The notes beneath the pieces were generated by a model. The model was not told where the DNA came from and searched no databases. It worked only from the letters and a program-made list of their open reading frames with translations. A DNA stretch of 5,640 bases from JBECKR01 sp040235415 (lineage in GTDB: Bacteria; Acidobacteriota; Polarisedimenticolia; Polarisedimenticolales; Polarisedimenticolaceae), in assembly GCA_040235415.1 (NCBI GenBank), contig JBECKR010000209.1, positions 1 to 5,640 on the forward strand. Reading direction: 5' to 3'. This document shows positions 1 through 5,640 of this stretch, piece by piece. The number at the start of each line of letters is the position of its first letter. The stretch's first letter is position 1. The translations under genes and the position numbers were made by a program.

Positions 1-31
1 GCATCACCCGCCGCGGCGCGGCGGGTGATGC
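1..31. repeat. Perfect 14-bp inverted repeat with 3-base loop at the window edge
   Basis: Bases 1-14 and 18-31 are exact reverse complements around the loop GGC, giving a very stable GC-rich hairpin. It lies inside the still-open helicase frame (tail residues Arg/Ala/Gly). It could be the stem of an intrinsic terminator for the minus-strand gene, but any T-tract would be left of base 1 and is not visible. Confidence 0.7.
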
Positions 32-2363
32 CGTGCCGCCGGCGCGGCGCCGTCGTGGGCGCAGCGGGTGCGGGAGAGACCGCCGGCTCCGCGGTCGCCT
101 CCCCCGCGACGACCGTCTCCCGCCCGAGCATGCCGCCGAGCGCCAGCAGGCAGGCCGCCTTGTCGAGCGGCTTGTTGCCGTTTCCGCACCTCGGCGACTG
201 GATGCAGGCCGGGCAGCCGTCCTCGCACCCGCACGACGCGACGTGCTCGAGCGTCCTCTCGAGCAGCCGCCTCAGGTCGGTGTGACCGCGCTCGGCGAGG
301 CCCGCCCCTCCGGGGACGCCGTCGTACAGGAACACCGCCGGCGCGCCGAGCTGGGGGTGGAGGGTGTAGGAGATCCCTCCGACGTCGCCGCGGTCTGCGA
401 TCGCGAGCAGCGGGTACAGCCCGATCATGGCGTGCTCCGCCGCGTGGATGCCGCCCATGAAGTGCAGCTCGCGCGCCGCGAACGCCGCGGGCCACTCCGA
501 CGGCAGCTCGATCCAGAACCCCACGGTCTCGAACGTCAGCGGCGGCGCCGTCAGCGGATGCTCGGAGATCGTCTCCCCGCCGAACAGCCGCTTCTTCTGG
601 TAGCCGCGGATCCGCACCGTGACCTTGAGACGCCCGAGGCCGACCGGGTGCTCGCCGATCCGGTCCTCGCGCAGCCTCTCCAGAATCTCGGTCTCCTTCT
701 CCCCGAGGACGACGGTGTAGTGCTCCGCTCGCACCGCGCGGACCGCGACCTCGCGACGATCCTCGTCGAGCGCGAGCACGCGGTACGACGTCCCGGCATG
801 CAGGTAGATCGCTTCGGGATGGCACTCGTGGTACACGCGCATGCCGTCGATCGTCCCGAGCACGCGGCCCGACGCGCGCTCGACGATCGTGAACGGCTCC
901 CCCGCGCTGCGGGGGTGAACGTCGCGGTGCGGGCGGCGTCGGAACGCGTACCAGCGCGTTCCGGAGGCGTCGCGCCGGAGGCGGCCGTCGTCGACGAGGC
1001 CGTCCGCGATGCGGGCGGCGGGCCCTCCGCCGTCGCCGAGGTCGGCGACGGTCAGCGGCTCCTCCGCCGCCGCGCACACCAGGTGGCTCGCGGCGACCAT
1101 CGGGTTCCACGGGTCGAGGACGGCGCGCTCGAAGGCGTCCCCGAAGAACAGCTCCGGATGCCGGACGACGTACTGGTCGAGCGCGTCCGGCATCGCGATC
1201 AGCACGACCGCGGCTTCGCGACCCTTGCGGCCGGTGCGTCCGATCCGCTGCCACGAGGACATCAGCGAGCCGGGGTAGCCGCACAGTACGCACAGGTCGA
1301 GCCCGCCGACGTCGATCCCGAGCTCGAGCGCGCTCGTCGTCAGCACCGCCAGGAGGTCGCCGCGGAACAGCCGAGACTCGATCTCGCGGCGCTCCTGTGG
1401 GAGGTAGCCCGCGCGGTAGGGCGCGACGCGGGGCGCGAGCGACGGCTCCTGGCGCACGAGCCACTGGTGCAACAACTCCGTGACGCGGCGCGCCTTGGTG
1501 AACGCGATCGTCCGCAGCCCGGCACCCGCCGCCGCCGCGACGACCCGCACCGCCACGGTGTAGGGCGACACCCCGACCGGGTTCAGAAACGCGACGTGCC
1601 GCGCCGCGGTCGGCGCGCCGCTCGCGCGGACGACCTCGAACGGCCGTCCCGCCAGGAGCGCGGCGAACTCCCCGGGATTGCCGATCGTCGCGGAGGCCGC
1701 GAGGAACCTCGGCCGGGAGCCGGCGCGGGCGGCGAGCCGAACGAGGCGGGCCAGGATGTGGTGCACATGCGCCCCGAACACGCCGCGATAGACGTGCAGC
1801 TCGTCGAGCACGACGTGCCGCAACCGGCCGAGGAACGGCGCCCACTCCGCGTGGTGCGCGAGGATGCCGTGGTGCAGCATGTCCGGATTGGTGATCAGGA
1901 CGTTCGGGGGCTCGGCGCGGATGCGGCGTCTGCGGTGCGCTGGCGTGTCGCCGTCGTAGATCTCGATGCTCGGGGGCCGCAGCGGCGACGCGGCGAGCGC
2001 GAGCGCGCGGAGCGCCGCGACCTGGTCCTGCGCCAGCGCCTTGGTGGGGTACACGAACAACGCGCGGGTGTCGGGGTCGGTCAGCGCCGCCTCGAGCACC
2101 GGGAGCGCGAACACGAGCGTCTTGCCGGACGCCGTCGGGGTCACCGCGAGCACGTCGGCGCCGGCGCGCACGCGGTCGATCGCTTCGGCTTGGTGCGACC
2201 ACAGCCGCTCGATGCCGCGCGCGCCGAGGGCGGCGGCGAGCGCCTGCGGCAGCGGCCGCTCCGGCTCGGCGAACGCCGCGGGGGCGCCCGGGACGGTCCG
2301 CCGGTGGGCCACCATCGCGTCGAGCCCGGAAGCTCCGAGGAGATCGTCGAGAAAGGACCGCAT
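1..2363 (-). CDS. DExH-box SF2 helicase, MrfA/YprA/SftH (DUF1998) family; 3' end cut by window edge
   Basis: Translating the minus strand from ATG 2363 gives 787 codons with no stop before the edge. Seen in order: an N-terminal Q-like segment (WSHQAEAI, residues 56-63), Walker A (TPTASGKT, Lys81), YDGDTP, DELH box (187-190), SAT (224-226), a second RecA domain with YRAGYLPQERREI, QRIGRTGR (372-379), PHRDV, GGIHAAEHA (from 637), YDGVPGGAG, and a cysteine cluster (Cys711, 713, 717, 720, 726) followed by PLDKAA. This is the full architecture of DUF1998 helicases: B. subtilis MrfA, which acts in repair of mitomycin lesions, and mycobacterial SftH, a 3'-5' DNA helicase; the cysteines are expected to bind zinc. 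ATP-driven DNA translocation in cytosolic DNA repair is inferred from the family. No frameshift was found. The family homology ends near residue 748, and an Ala/Pro/Arg-rich tail continues off the window. ATG 2363 is the only good start; a GGAG lies just upstream, though at a short 3-base spacing. Confidence 0.95.
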   Translation of the reverse strand, partial: MRSFLDDLLGASGLDAMVAHRRTVPGAPAAFAEPERPLPQALAAALGARGIERLWSHQAEAIDRVRAGADVLAVTPTASGKTLVFALPVLEAALTDPDTRALFVYPTKALAQDQVAALRALALAASPLRPPSIEIYDGDTPAHRRRRIRAEPPNVLITNPDMLHHGILAHHAEWAPFLGRLRHVVLDELHVYRGVFGAHVHHILARLVRLAARAGSRPRFLAASATIGNPGEFAALLAGRPFEVVRASGAPTAARHVAFLNPVGVSPYTVAVRVVAAAAGAGLRTIAFTKARRVTELLHQWLVRQEPSLAPRVAPYRAGYLPQERREIESRLFRGDLLAVLTTSALELGIDVGGLDLCVLCGYPGSLMSSWQRIGRTGRKGREAAVVLIAMPDALDQYVVRHPELFFGDAFERAVLDPWNPMVAASHLVCAAAEEPLTVADLGDGGGPAARIADGLVDDGRLRRDASGTRWYAFRRRPHRDVHPRSAGEPFTIVERASGRVLGTIDGMRVYHECHPEAIYLHAGTSYRVLALDEDRREVAVRAVRAEHYTVVLGEKETEILERLREDRIGEHPVGLGRLKVTVRIRGYQKKRLFGGETISEHPLTAPPLTFETVGFWIELPSEWPAAFAARELHFMGGIHAAEHAMIGLYPLLAIADRGDVGGISYTLHPQLGAPAVFLYDGVPGGAGLAERGHTDLRRLLERTLEHVASCGCEDGCPACIQSPRCGNGNKPLDKAACLLALGGMLGRETVVAGEATAEPAVSPAPAAPTTAPRRRHGITRRAAAGD

Positions 2364-2388
2364 GCGCTCCGCCGAGGGTCGGAGAGCG

Positions 2389-2394
2389 ATTATG
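2389..2394 (-). promoter_or_regulatory. Candidate -10 element for the helicase gene
   Basis: Read on the minus strand, CATAAT matches the TATAAT consensus at 5 of 6 positions and is one of very few AT-rich words in the region. Its distance to ATG 2363 would leave a leader of roughly 20 bases. No convincing -35 box is seen, so this is weak. Confidence 0.25.
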
Positions 2395-2466
2395 ACACGA
2401 AAGCCGGCGGCGAGGGGGACGGCGGCCGCGACCGTCCCGCGACGGCTCCCCGAGCCTCGACACCGT

Positions 2467-2475
2467 TGCTATGCT
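2467..2475 (+). promoter_or_regulatory. Candidate extended -10 promoter of the PKS-ACP-ligase operon
   Basis: TGCTATGCT fits the extended -10 pattern TGnTATAAT, with 4 of 6 hexamer matches including the key A2 and T6. It would start transcription near 2482, about 39 bases before the TTG start at 2521. There is no clear -35 box, which extended -10 promoters can tolerate. Confidence 0.35.
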
Positions 2476-2511
2476 TTGGGGATCGGTGAACGTCGCGGGC
2501 CCGTCCCGCCC

Positions 2512-2515
2512 GGAG
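2512..2515 (+). promoter_or_regulatory. Ribosome binding site supporting the TTG start at 2521
   Basis: GGAG lies 5 bases before TTG 2521. It helps choose this start over the in-frame ATG at 2392, which would add 43 residues that do not resemble a type III PKS N-terminus. Confidence 0.6.
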
Positions 2516-2520
2516 AGCGC

Positions 2521-3570
2521 TTGAGGATCGCTGCCGTCGGACGTGCCGTGCCGCGGCACTTCTACGATCAGGACACGCTGCTCGCGGCGCTCCGCGAGCA
2601 CTGGGGCGCGCGCCACTTCAACGCCGAGCGGCTCGAACGGCTGCACCGCAACGTCCTGGTCCGCGGGCGCCACCTCGCCCTTCCGCTCGAGCGCTATCCC
2701 ATGCTCGCCTCCTGGGGCGAGAGCAACGACGCATTCATCCAGGTCGCCCAGGAGGTCGGGGAGGCGGCGGTCCGTGACGCCCTCGACCGTGCCGGACTCG
2801 GCCCGCGCGACGTCGACGCACTGCTGTTCACGACGATCACCGGGGTCGCGACCCCGTCGATCGACGCGCGGCTCGTCAACCGCCTCGGACTGCGGCGCGA
2901 CGTCAAGCGGCTGCCGATCTTCGGGCTCGGGTGCATGGCAGGGGCGGCCGGCGTCGCCCGCGCCGCGGACTACGTCCGCGGCTTCCCGGGGGACGTCGCG
3001 GTCGTGCTCGCGGTCGAGCTGTGCTCGCTCACGCTCCAGCGCGACGACCTCTCGGTGCCGAACCTCATCGCGACCGGCCTGTTCGGAGACGGTGCCGCCG
3101 CGGTCGTGCTTGCCGGACGCGACCGACCCGGAGAGGGGCCGCGCGTGCTCGGGACCCGGTCGGTGTTCTACCCCGACACCGAGAGGATCATGGGCTGGGA
3201 CATCTCCGAGTCGGGATTCAAGCTCGTGCTCTCGGCGGACCTCGCCGAGCTCGTGCGCGGCAACCTCGCCGGCGACGTCGACGCGTTCCTCTCCGAGCAC
3301 GGGCTGCGGCGCTCGGACGTGGCGCACTGGATTTGCCACCCCGGAGGGCCGCGCGTGCTCGAGACCGTCGGTGAGACGCTCGGCCTGCCGGACGGTGCCC
3401 TCGAGCTCTCGTGGCGGAGCCTTCGCGAGGTCGGGAACCTGTCCTCGGCCTCGGTGTTGTTCGTGCTGCGCGACACGCTCGACGAGCGTCGGCCCGCACC
3501 GGGGGAGCGTGCGTTGCTGCTCGCCATGGGACCCGGCTTCGCGACCGAGCTCGTGCTGCTGGAGTGCTGA
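2521..3570 (+). CDS. Type III polyketide synthase (chalcone/stilbene synthase-like)
   Basis: A 349-residue protein, close to the usual 350-390 of the family. Catalytic residues are visible: nucleophile Cys138 in IFGLGCMAGAAG, His273 in ICHPGGPRVLE, and Asn306 in GNLSSASVLFVL. The LFGDGAAAVV segment (Phe188 probably matches the chalcone synthase gatekeeper Phe215) and the C-terminal MGPGF loop are also family marks. The thiolase-fold homodimer decarboxylates malonyl-CoA and extends a starter acyl group bound on the Cys, then cyclises the chain. The bacterial-type body (ATPSIDARLVNRLGLRRDV, ELCSLTLQRDDLSV) points to long-acyl alkylpyrone or alkylresorcinol synthases rather than plant-like starters. 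This is inference, as is use of an acyl-ACP starter made by the two genes downstream. Thr107 and Cys168 may line an acyl tunnel. The start is TTG with a good ribosome binding site. It is not FabH: the HPGG and GNLSSA forms are of the type III PKS kind. Confidence 0.93.
   Translation: MRIAAVGRAVPRHFYDQDTLLAALREHWGARHFNAERLERLHRNVLVRGRHLALPLERYPMLASWGESNDAFIQVAQEVGEAAVRDALDRAGLGPRDVDALLFTTITGVATPSIDARLVNRLGLRRDVKRLPIFGLGCMAGAAGVARAADYVRGFPGDVAVVLAVELCSLTLQRDDLSVPNLIATGLFGDGAAAVVLAGRDRPGEGPRVLGTRSVFYPDTERIMGWDISESGFKLVLSADLAELVRGNLAGDVDAFLSEHGLRRSDVAHWICHPGGPRVLETVGETLGLPDGALELSWRSLREVGNLSSASVLFVLRDTLDERRPAPGERALLLAMGPGFATELVLLEC
3561..3564 (+). promoter_or_regulatory. Ribosome binding site of the acyl carrier protein gene, inside the PKS 3' end
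   Basis: GGAG overlaps the last sense codons of the PKS and lies 9 bases before ATG 3574, so ribosomes finishing the PKS would uncover or re-use it. Confidence 0.5.
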
Positions 3571-3573
3571 GCC

Positions 3574-3843
3574 ATGACCACGAGGGAGGGCGGGGGCGAG
3601 GCGGAGATCCTGGCGGACATCGAACGGGTCGCCCGCGAGCACCTCGCGGGCCCGCACCCGCTCCCGCCGCTGCGGCCGGAGACGCGCCTCGTCGAGGACC
3701 TCAGGCTCGACTCGCTGCGCCTTCTGACGCTCGTGATCGAGGTCGAGAACCGGTTCCGCATCCGACTCGACGAGGGCGACGAGGCCGCGATCGAGACCGT
3801 CGGCGATCTCGTTCGGGTGATCGAGGCGAAGCGTGCCGGCTGA
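3574..3843 (+). CDS. Acyl carrier protein
   Basis: An 89-residue acidic protein of carrier-protein size. The motif EDLRLDSLRLLTLVIEVE contains Ser47, the expected site for 4'-phosphopantetheine attachment, in the DSL context at the start of helix II. The flanking helices (ILADIERVAREHL before; AIETVGDLVRVIEAK after) match the four-helix ACP fold. It starts 3 bases after the PKS stop and its last 11 bases overlap the ligase gene, so it is surely co-transcribed with both. Its likely job is to receive the acyl group from the acyl-AMP ligase and pass it to the type III PKS; that partner assignment rests on gene order alone. No phosphopantetheinyl transferase gene is in view, so a host enzyme elsewhere must activate it. 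It is probably not the housekeeping AcpP, which normally sits with fab genes and has a longer consensus around DSLD. Confidence 0.92.
   Translation: MTTREGGGEAEILADIERVAREHLAGPHPLPPLRPETRLVEDLRLDSLRLLTLVIEVENRFRIRLDEGDEAAIETVGDLVRVIEAKRAG
3823..3826 (+). promoter_or_regulatory. Ribosome binding site deciding the GTG start of the ligase
   Basis: GAGG lies 6 bases before GTG 3833, inside the ACP coding sequence. It supports the overlapping GTG start and translational coupling. Confidence 0.5.
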
Positions 3844-5494
3844 GACGCTCGGCGCGCTCCTGGAGGAGGCGGCGGCGAGTCCCGAGGCCGGCCTGAGGTT
3901 CGTCGCGCGCGACGAGAGCGCGCGTTGGCTCCCGTGGAGCACCGTGCGGGAGCGGGCCGTCCGGGTCGCCGCCGGGCTCGCCGAGATCGGCGTGCGTCCG
4001 GGCGAGCGCGCCGCGCTCGTCTATCCGACCTCGCCGGAATTCTTCGACGCGTTCTTCGGGGCGGTGCTCGCCGGCGCCGTTCCGGTCCCGCTGTACCCGC
4101 CGGTGCGGCTCGGAAGGCTCGACGAGTACCACGCGGCGACGGCTCGGATGCTGCGCGCCGCGGGCGCGGCGGTCGTCCTGCTGCACGAGCGCGTCCGGAA
4201 GGGCTTCGACGGTGTGCTCGAGCGCTACGAGCCGCCGCGCGGGGCCGTCGCGCTCGGCGCGCTCCCCGCGGGCCGCGGCCCGGCGCTCGGCTCCGATCCG
4301 GATGCGCTCGCCCTCGTGCAGTTCTCCTCCGGAACGACGGTCGACCCCAAGCCCGTGGCGCTGACCCACCGCGCGGTCCTGGCGCAGACGCGGATCCTGA
4401 ACGGCTTCTGGCCGGACGCGCCCGGGTTGCGCCATACCGGAGCGAGCTGGCTGCCGCTGTACCACGACATGGGGCTGATCGGCTGCGTGCTGCCGGCGCT
4501 CGAGCGTCCGTCGGTCCTGACGCTCGTCCCGCCCGAGGCGTTCGTGGCGCGGCCCGCGATCTGGTTGCGGACGCTGTCGCGCTACCGCGCCACGATCTCG
4601 CCGGCTCCGAACTTCGCGTTCGCCCTCGCGACCGCGCGCATCCGGGACGAAGAGCTCGACGGCGTCGACCTGTCGTCGTGGCGGGTCGCCCCGAACGGTG
4701 CGGAGGCGATCTCGCCGGGGGTGCTGCGCGCGTTTCGCGACCGGTTCTCGCGCTGGGGGCTCCGGCCCGAAGTGCCGACGCCGGTGTACGGGCTGTCGGA
4801 GTGCGCGCTCGCCGTGACGTTCTCCGACCCCGCGAGGCCGTTCCTCGCGCGCCGCTTCGATCGCGACGCGCTCGCCCGCGGCGGGCCGGTCGTGGAGCGC
4901 GACGACGGCCACGAGATCGTCTCGGTGGGCCGCCCGGTGCCCGGGTTCGAGATCGAGATCCGAGACGACCGCCGCCGATCGCTTCCGGACGGCCGCGTCG
5001 GACGGATCTGGGCCAGGGGATCGTCGATGATGCGCGGATACCTCGACCTCCCCGGCCCGACCGCCGAGGCCCTGCGCGACGGCTGGCTCGACACCGGGGA
5101 TCTCGGCTTCGTGTACGCCGGAGAGCTGTTTCTGACCGGGCGTGCGAAGGACGTCGTGGTGCTGCGGGGGCGCAACCACGACCCGGGCGTGATCGAGGCC
5201 GCTGTCGCCGACGTCCCGGGCGTACGGGAGGGACGCACGGTCGCGGCGAGCGTCCTCGACGACGACGCCGGACGGGAGACGCTGCTGCTGATCGTCGAGG
5301 TCGCCGGACGAACGCCGGCCGGCGAGCGTGCGGCGCTTCCCGCTCGATGCGCGGACGCCGTGCTCCGAGCGACCGGACTCGTGGTCGACCGTGTCGCCGT
5401 CGTCGAGCCGGGGGCGCTACCCCGGACTTCGTCCGGCAAGGTCCGCCGCGCCGAGACCGTGCGCCGCCTCCTCGACGGCCGTCTCGGGAAATAG
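3833..5494 (+). CDS. Fatty acyl-AMP ligase-like AMP-dependent synthetase
   Basis: A 553-residue single-module adenylating enzyme of the ANL superfamily. Seen in order: P-loop SSGTTVDPKP (165-174), SWLPLYHDMGLIG (205-217), NGAEAISP (288-295), YGLSE (319-323), TGDLG (421-425, ribose-binding Asp423), RGRNHDP hinge (445-451), and the catalytic Lys536 in RTSSGKVRR. The YHDMGLIG and GRNH forms are typical of fatty acyl-AMP ligases, which make acyl-adenylate and pass the acyl group to a carrier protein instead of CoA. The adjoining ACP gene supports that use. A CoA ligase role cannot be excluded from sequence reading alone. In the P-loop the usual TGxPKG is replaced by TVDPKP, a clade variant that should still bind ATP through the Ser/Thr and Lys. 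It starts at GTG within the ACP gene (11-base overlap). Full length, with no sign of damage; no membrane segment or signal peptide is evident. Confidence 0.93.
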   Translation: MPAETLGALLEEAAASPEAGLRFVARDESARWLPWSTVRERAVRVAAGLAEIGVRPGERAALVYPTSPEFFDAFFGAVLAGAVPVPLYPPVRLGRLDEYHAATARMLRAAGAAVVLLHERVRKGFDGVLERYEPPRGAVALGALPAGRGPALGSDPDALALVQFSSGTTVDPKPVALTHRAVLAQTRILNGFWPDAPGLRHTGASWLPLYHDMGLIGCVLPALERPSVLTLVPPEAFVARPAIWLRTLSRYRATISPAPNFAFALATARIRDEELDGVDLSSWRVAPNGAEAISPGVLRAFRDRFSRWGLRPEVPTPVYGLSECALAVTFSDPARPFLARRFDRDALARGGPVVERDDGHEIVSVGRPVPGFEIEIRDDRRRSLPDGRVGRIWARGSSMMRGYLDLPGPTAEALRDGWLDTGDLGFVYAGELFLTGRAKDVVVLRGRNHDPGVIEAAVADVPGVREGRTVAASVLDDDAGRETLLLIVEVAGRTPAGERAALPARCADAVLRATGLVVDRVAVVEPGALPRTSSGKVRRAETVRRLLDGRLGK

Positions 5495-5513
5495 GGAATG
5501 TCCCCGGTTTCGG

Positions 5514-5544
5514 AAAAAAGAAAGGCGGGGCCGGAGCCCCGCCT
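5514..5544 (-). terminator. Intrinsic terminator for the convergent gene at the right edge
   Basis: A perfect 9-bp stem (5523-5531 with 5536-5544, AGGCGGGGC arm) closes on the loop CGGA. Read on the minus strand it is followed by TTTCTTTTTT (5523 down to 5514). It therefore ends transcripts arriving from the right, whose coding stop is at 5583-5585. On the plus strand the hairpin has no T-tract after it, so it is not a canonical terminator for the PKS operon, though the hairpin may protect that mRNA 3' end. Confidence 0.85.
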
Positions 5545-5547
5545 CCC

Positions 5548-5567
5548 CTCCGGATCGCTCCGGATCG
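5548..5567. repeat. Exact tandem duplication of a 10-bp unit
   Basis: CTCCGGATCG occurs twice back to back (5548-5557 and 5558-5567) in the 3' leader between the convergent gene's stop and its terminator. It is most likely a small slippage duplication; no function is evident. Confidence 0.7.
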
Positions 5568-5582
5568 ATCTTCAGACCGGGA

Positions 5583-5640
5583 TCACCACTTGCTGTTCAC
5601 GAAGGACAGCACGCTCGACGAGTTCGTCTTCTGGCCGCCC
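5583..5640 (-). CDS. C-terminal end of an unidentified convergent protein (partial)
   Basis: Minus-strand codons enter from the right edge and end with TGA at 5585-5583, giving the last residues GGQKTNSSSVLSFVNSKW. All 18 visible sense codons end in G or C, while the competing frame that stops at 5572 has only 13 of 22, so this frame is chosen. The intrinsic terminator 38 bases beyond the stop supports a real gene end. The piece is too short to name a family. A Ser/Asn-rich stretch with a C-terminal aromatic residue would be compatible with a secreted or outer-membrane protein, but that is a guess. Confidence 0.65.
   Translation of the reverse strand, partial: GGQKTNSSSVLSFVNSKW

Larger units (their letters stand above)
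2364..2520. promoter_or_regulatory. Divergent intergenic region between helicase and PKS operon
   Basis: These 157 bases separate two genes transcribed away from each other, so both promoters should lie here. An inverted repeat GGGACGG (2416-2422) / CCGTCCC (2432-2438) with a 9-base spacer sits near the middle. It is a possible operator, but at this GC content such dyads also arise by chance. No RNA gene or small coding sequence was recognised. Confidence 0.45.

Noticed and set aside
33..2489. An 818-codon open frame on the plus strand opposite the helicase
   Set aside because: It is antisense to a complete set of helicase motifs, its composition is Arg/Ala/Glu-rich without any recognisable fold, and it is explained by G/C at third codon positions of the real gene.
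1966..2520. N-terminal extension of the PKS back to position 1966, or to ATG 2392
   Set aside because: The added residues lie opposite the helicase or in the promoter region and do not resemble type III PKS. Homology begins at once after TTG 2521, which has a GGAG 5 bases before it.
2543..3577. A 344-codon plus-strand frame overlapping the PKS
   Set aside because: It is a Ser/Arg/Thr-rich shadow; the other plus frame carries the Cys/His/Asn catalytic set.
4..3942. A 1312-codon open frame on the minus strand across the helicase and the PKS/ACP
   Set aside because: Its product is Arg/Gly/Ala-rich low-complexity sequence with no domains. It is a frame shadow caused by high GC: it crosses the promoter region and runs antisense to recognised genes.
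3701..5179. A 492-codon minus-strand open frame opposite the ligase
   Set aside because: Its product is rich in Arg, His and Pro with no motif. It is the shadow of the adenylating enzyme, whose motifs run the whole length of the plus strand.
5572..5640. Alternative minus-strand frame ending at 5572 at the right edge
   Set aside because: Only 13 of 22 of its codons end in G or C, against 18 of 18 for the frame ending at 5583, so it does not fit the codon use of the window.
1..5640. CRISPR array, tRNA, rRNA, insertion sequence or prophage
   Set aside because: No spaced repeats, clover-leaf sequences, transposase-like proteins or terminal repeats were seen. The only repeats are the two hairpins, the promoter-region dyad and one 10-bp duplication.

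Overview
This is a very GC-rich window from a bacterium. Codons in all the real genes end almost only in G or C, and TTG and GTG are used as starts. The taxon cannot be fixed from this stretch. GC-rich Myxococcota-, Acidobacteriota- or Actinomycetota-like genomes, or uncultured relatives, would all fit.

Layout: (1) Positions 2363 down to 1, minus strand, hold a DExH-box superfamily 2 helicase of the MrfA/YprA/SftH (DUF1998) family. All helicase motifs and the C-terminal cysteine cluster are intact. The frame is still open at the left edge, so the 3' end is missing. (2) Positions 2364-2520 are a divergent promoter region. (3) Positions 2521-5494, plus strand, form a tight three-gene operon: a type III polyketide synthase (catalytic Cys/His/Asn all present), an acyl carrier protein 3 bases later, and a fatty acyl-AMP ligase-like adenylating enzyme whose GTG start overlaps the carrier gene by 11 bases. 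(4) Positions 5495-5582 contain an intrinsic terminator that works leftward and a 10-bp tandem repeat. (5) At the right edge is the last part of a convergent minus-strand gene, with 18 codons and a stop visible.

How the genes may work together (inference): the ligase activates a fatty acid as an acyl-AMP and loads it on the phosphopantetheine arm of the carrier protein. The type III synthase then takes the acyl group as starter and extends it with malonyl units to an alkylpyrone, alkylresorcinol or related phenolic lipid. Ligase, carrier and type III PKS occur together in larger cyanobacterial pathways such as cylindrocyclophane. Here they stand as a compact trio with no type I PKS or tailoring gene in view, which is the most interesting point of the window. 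The helicase is a DNA-repair type enzyme and is probably an unrelated neighbour.
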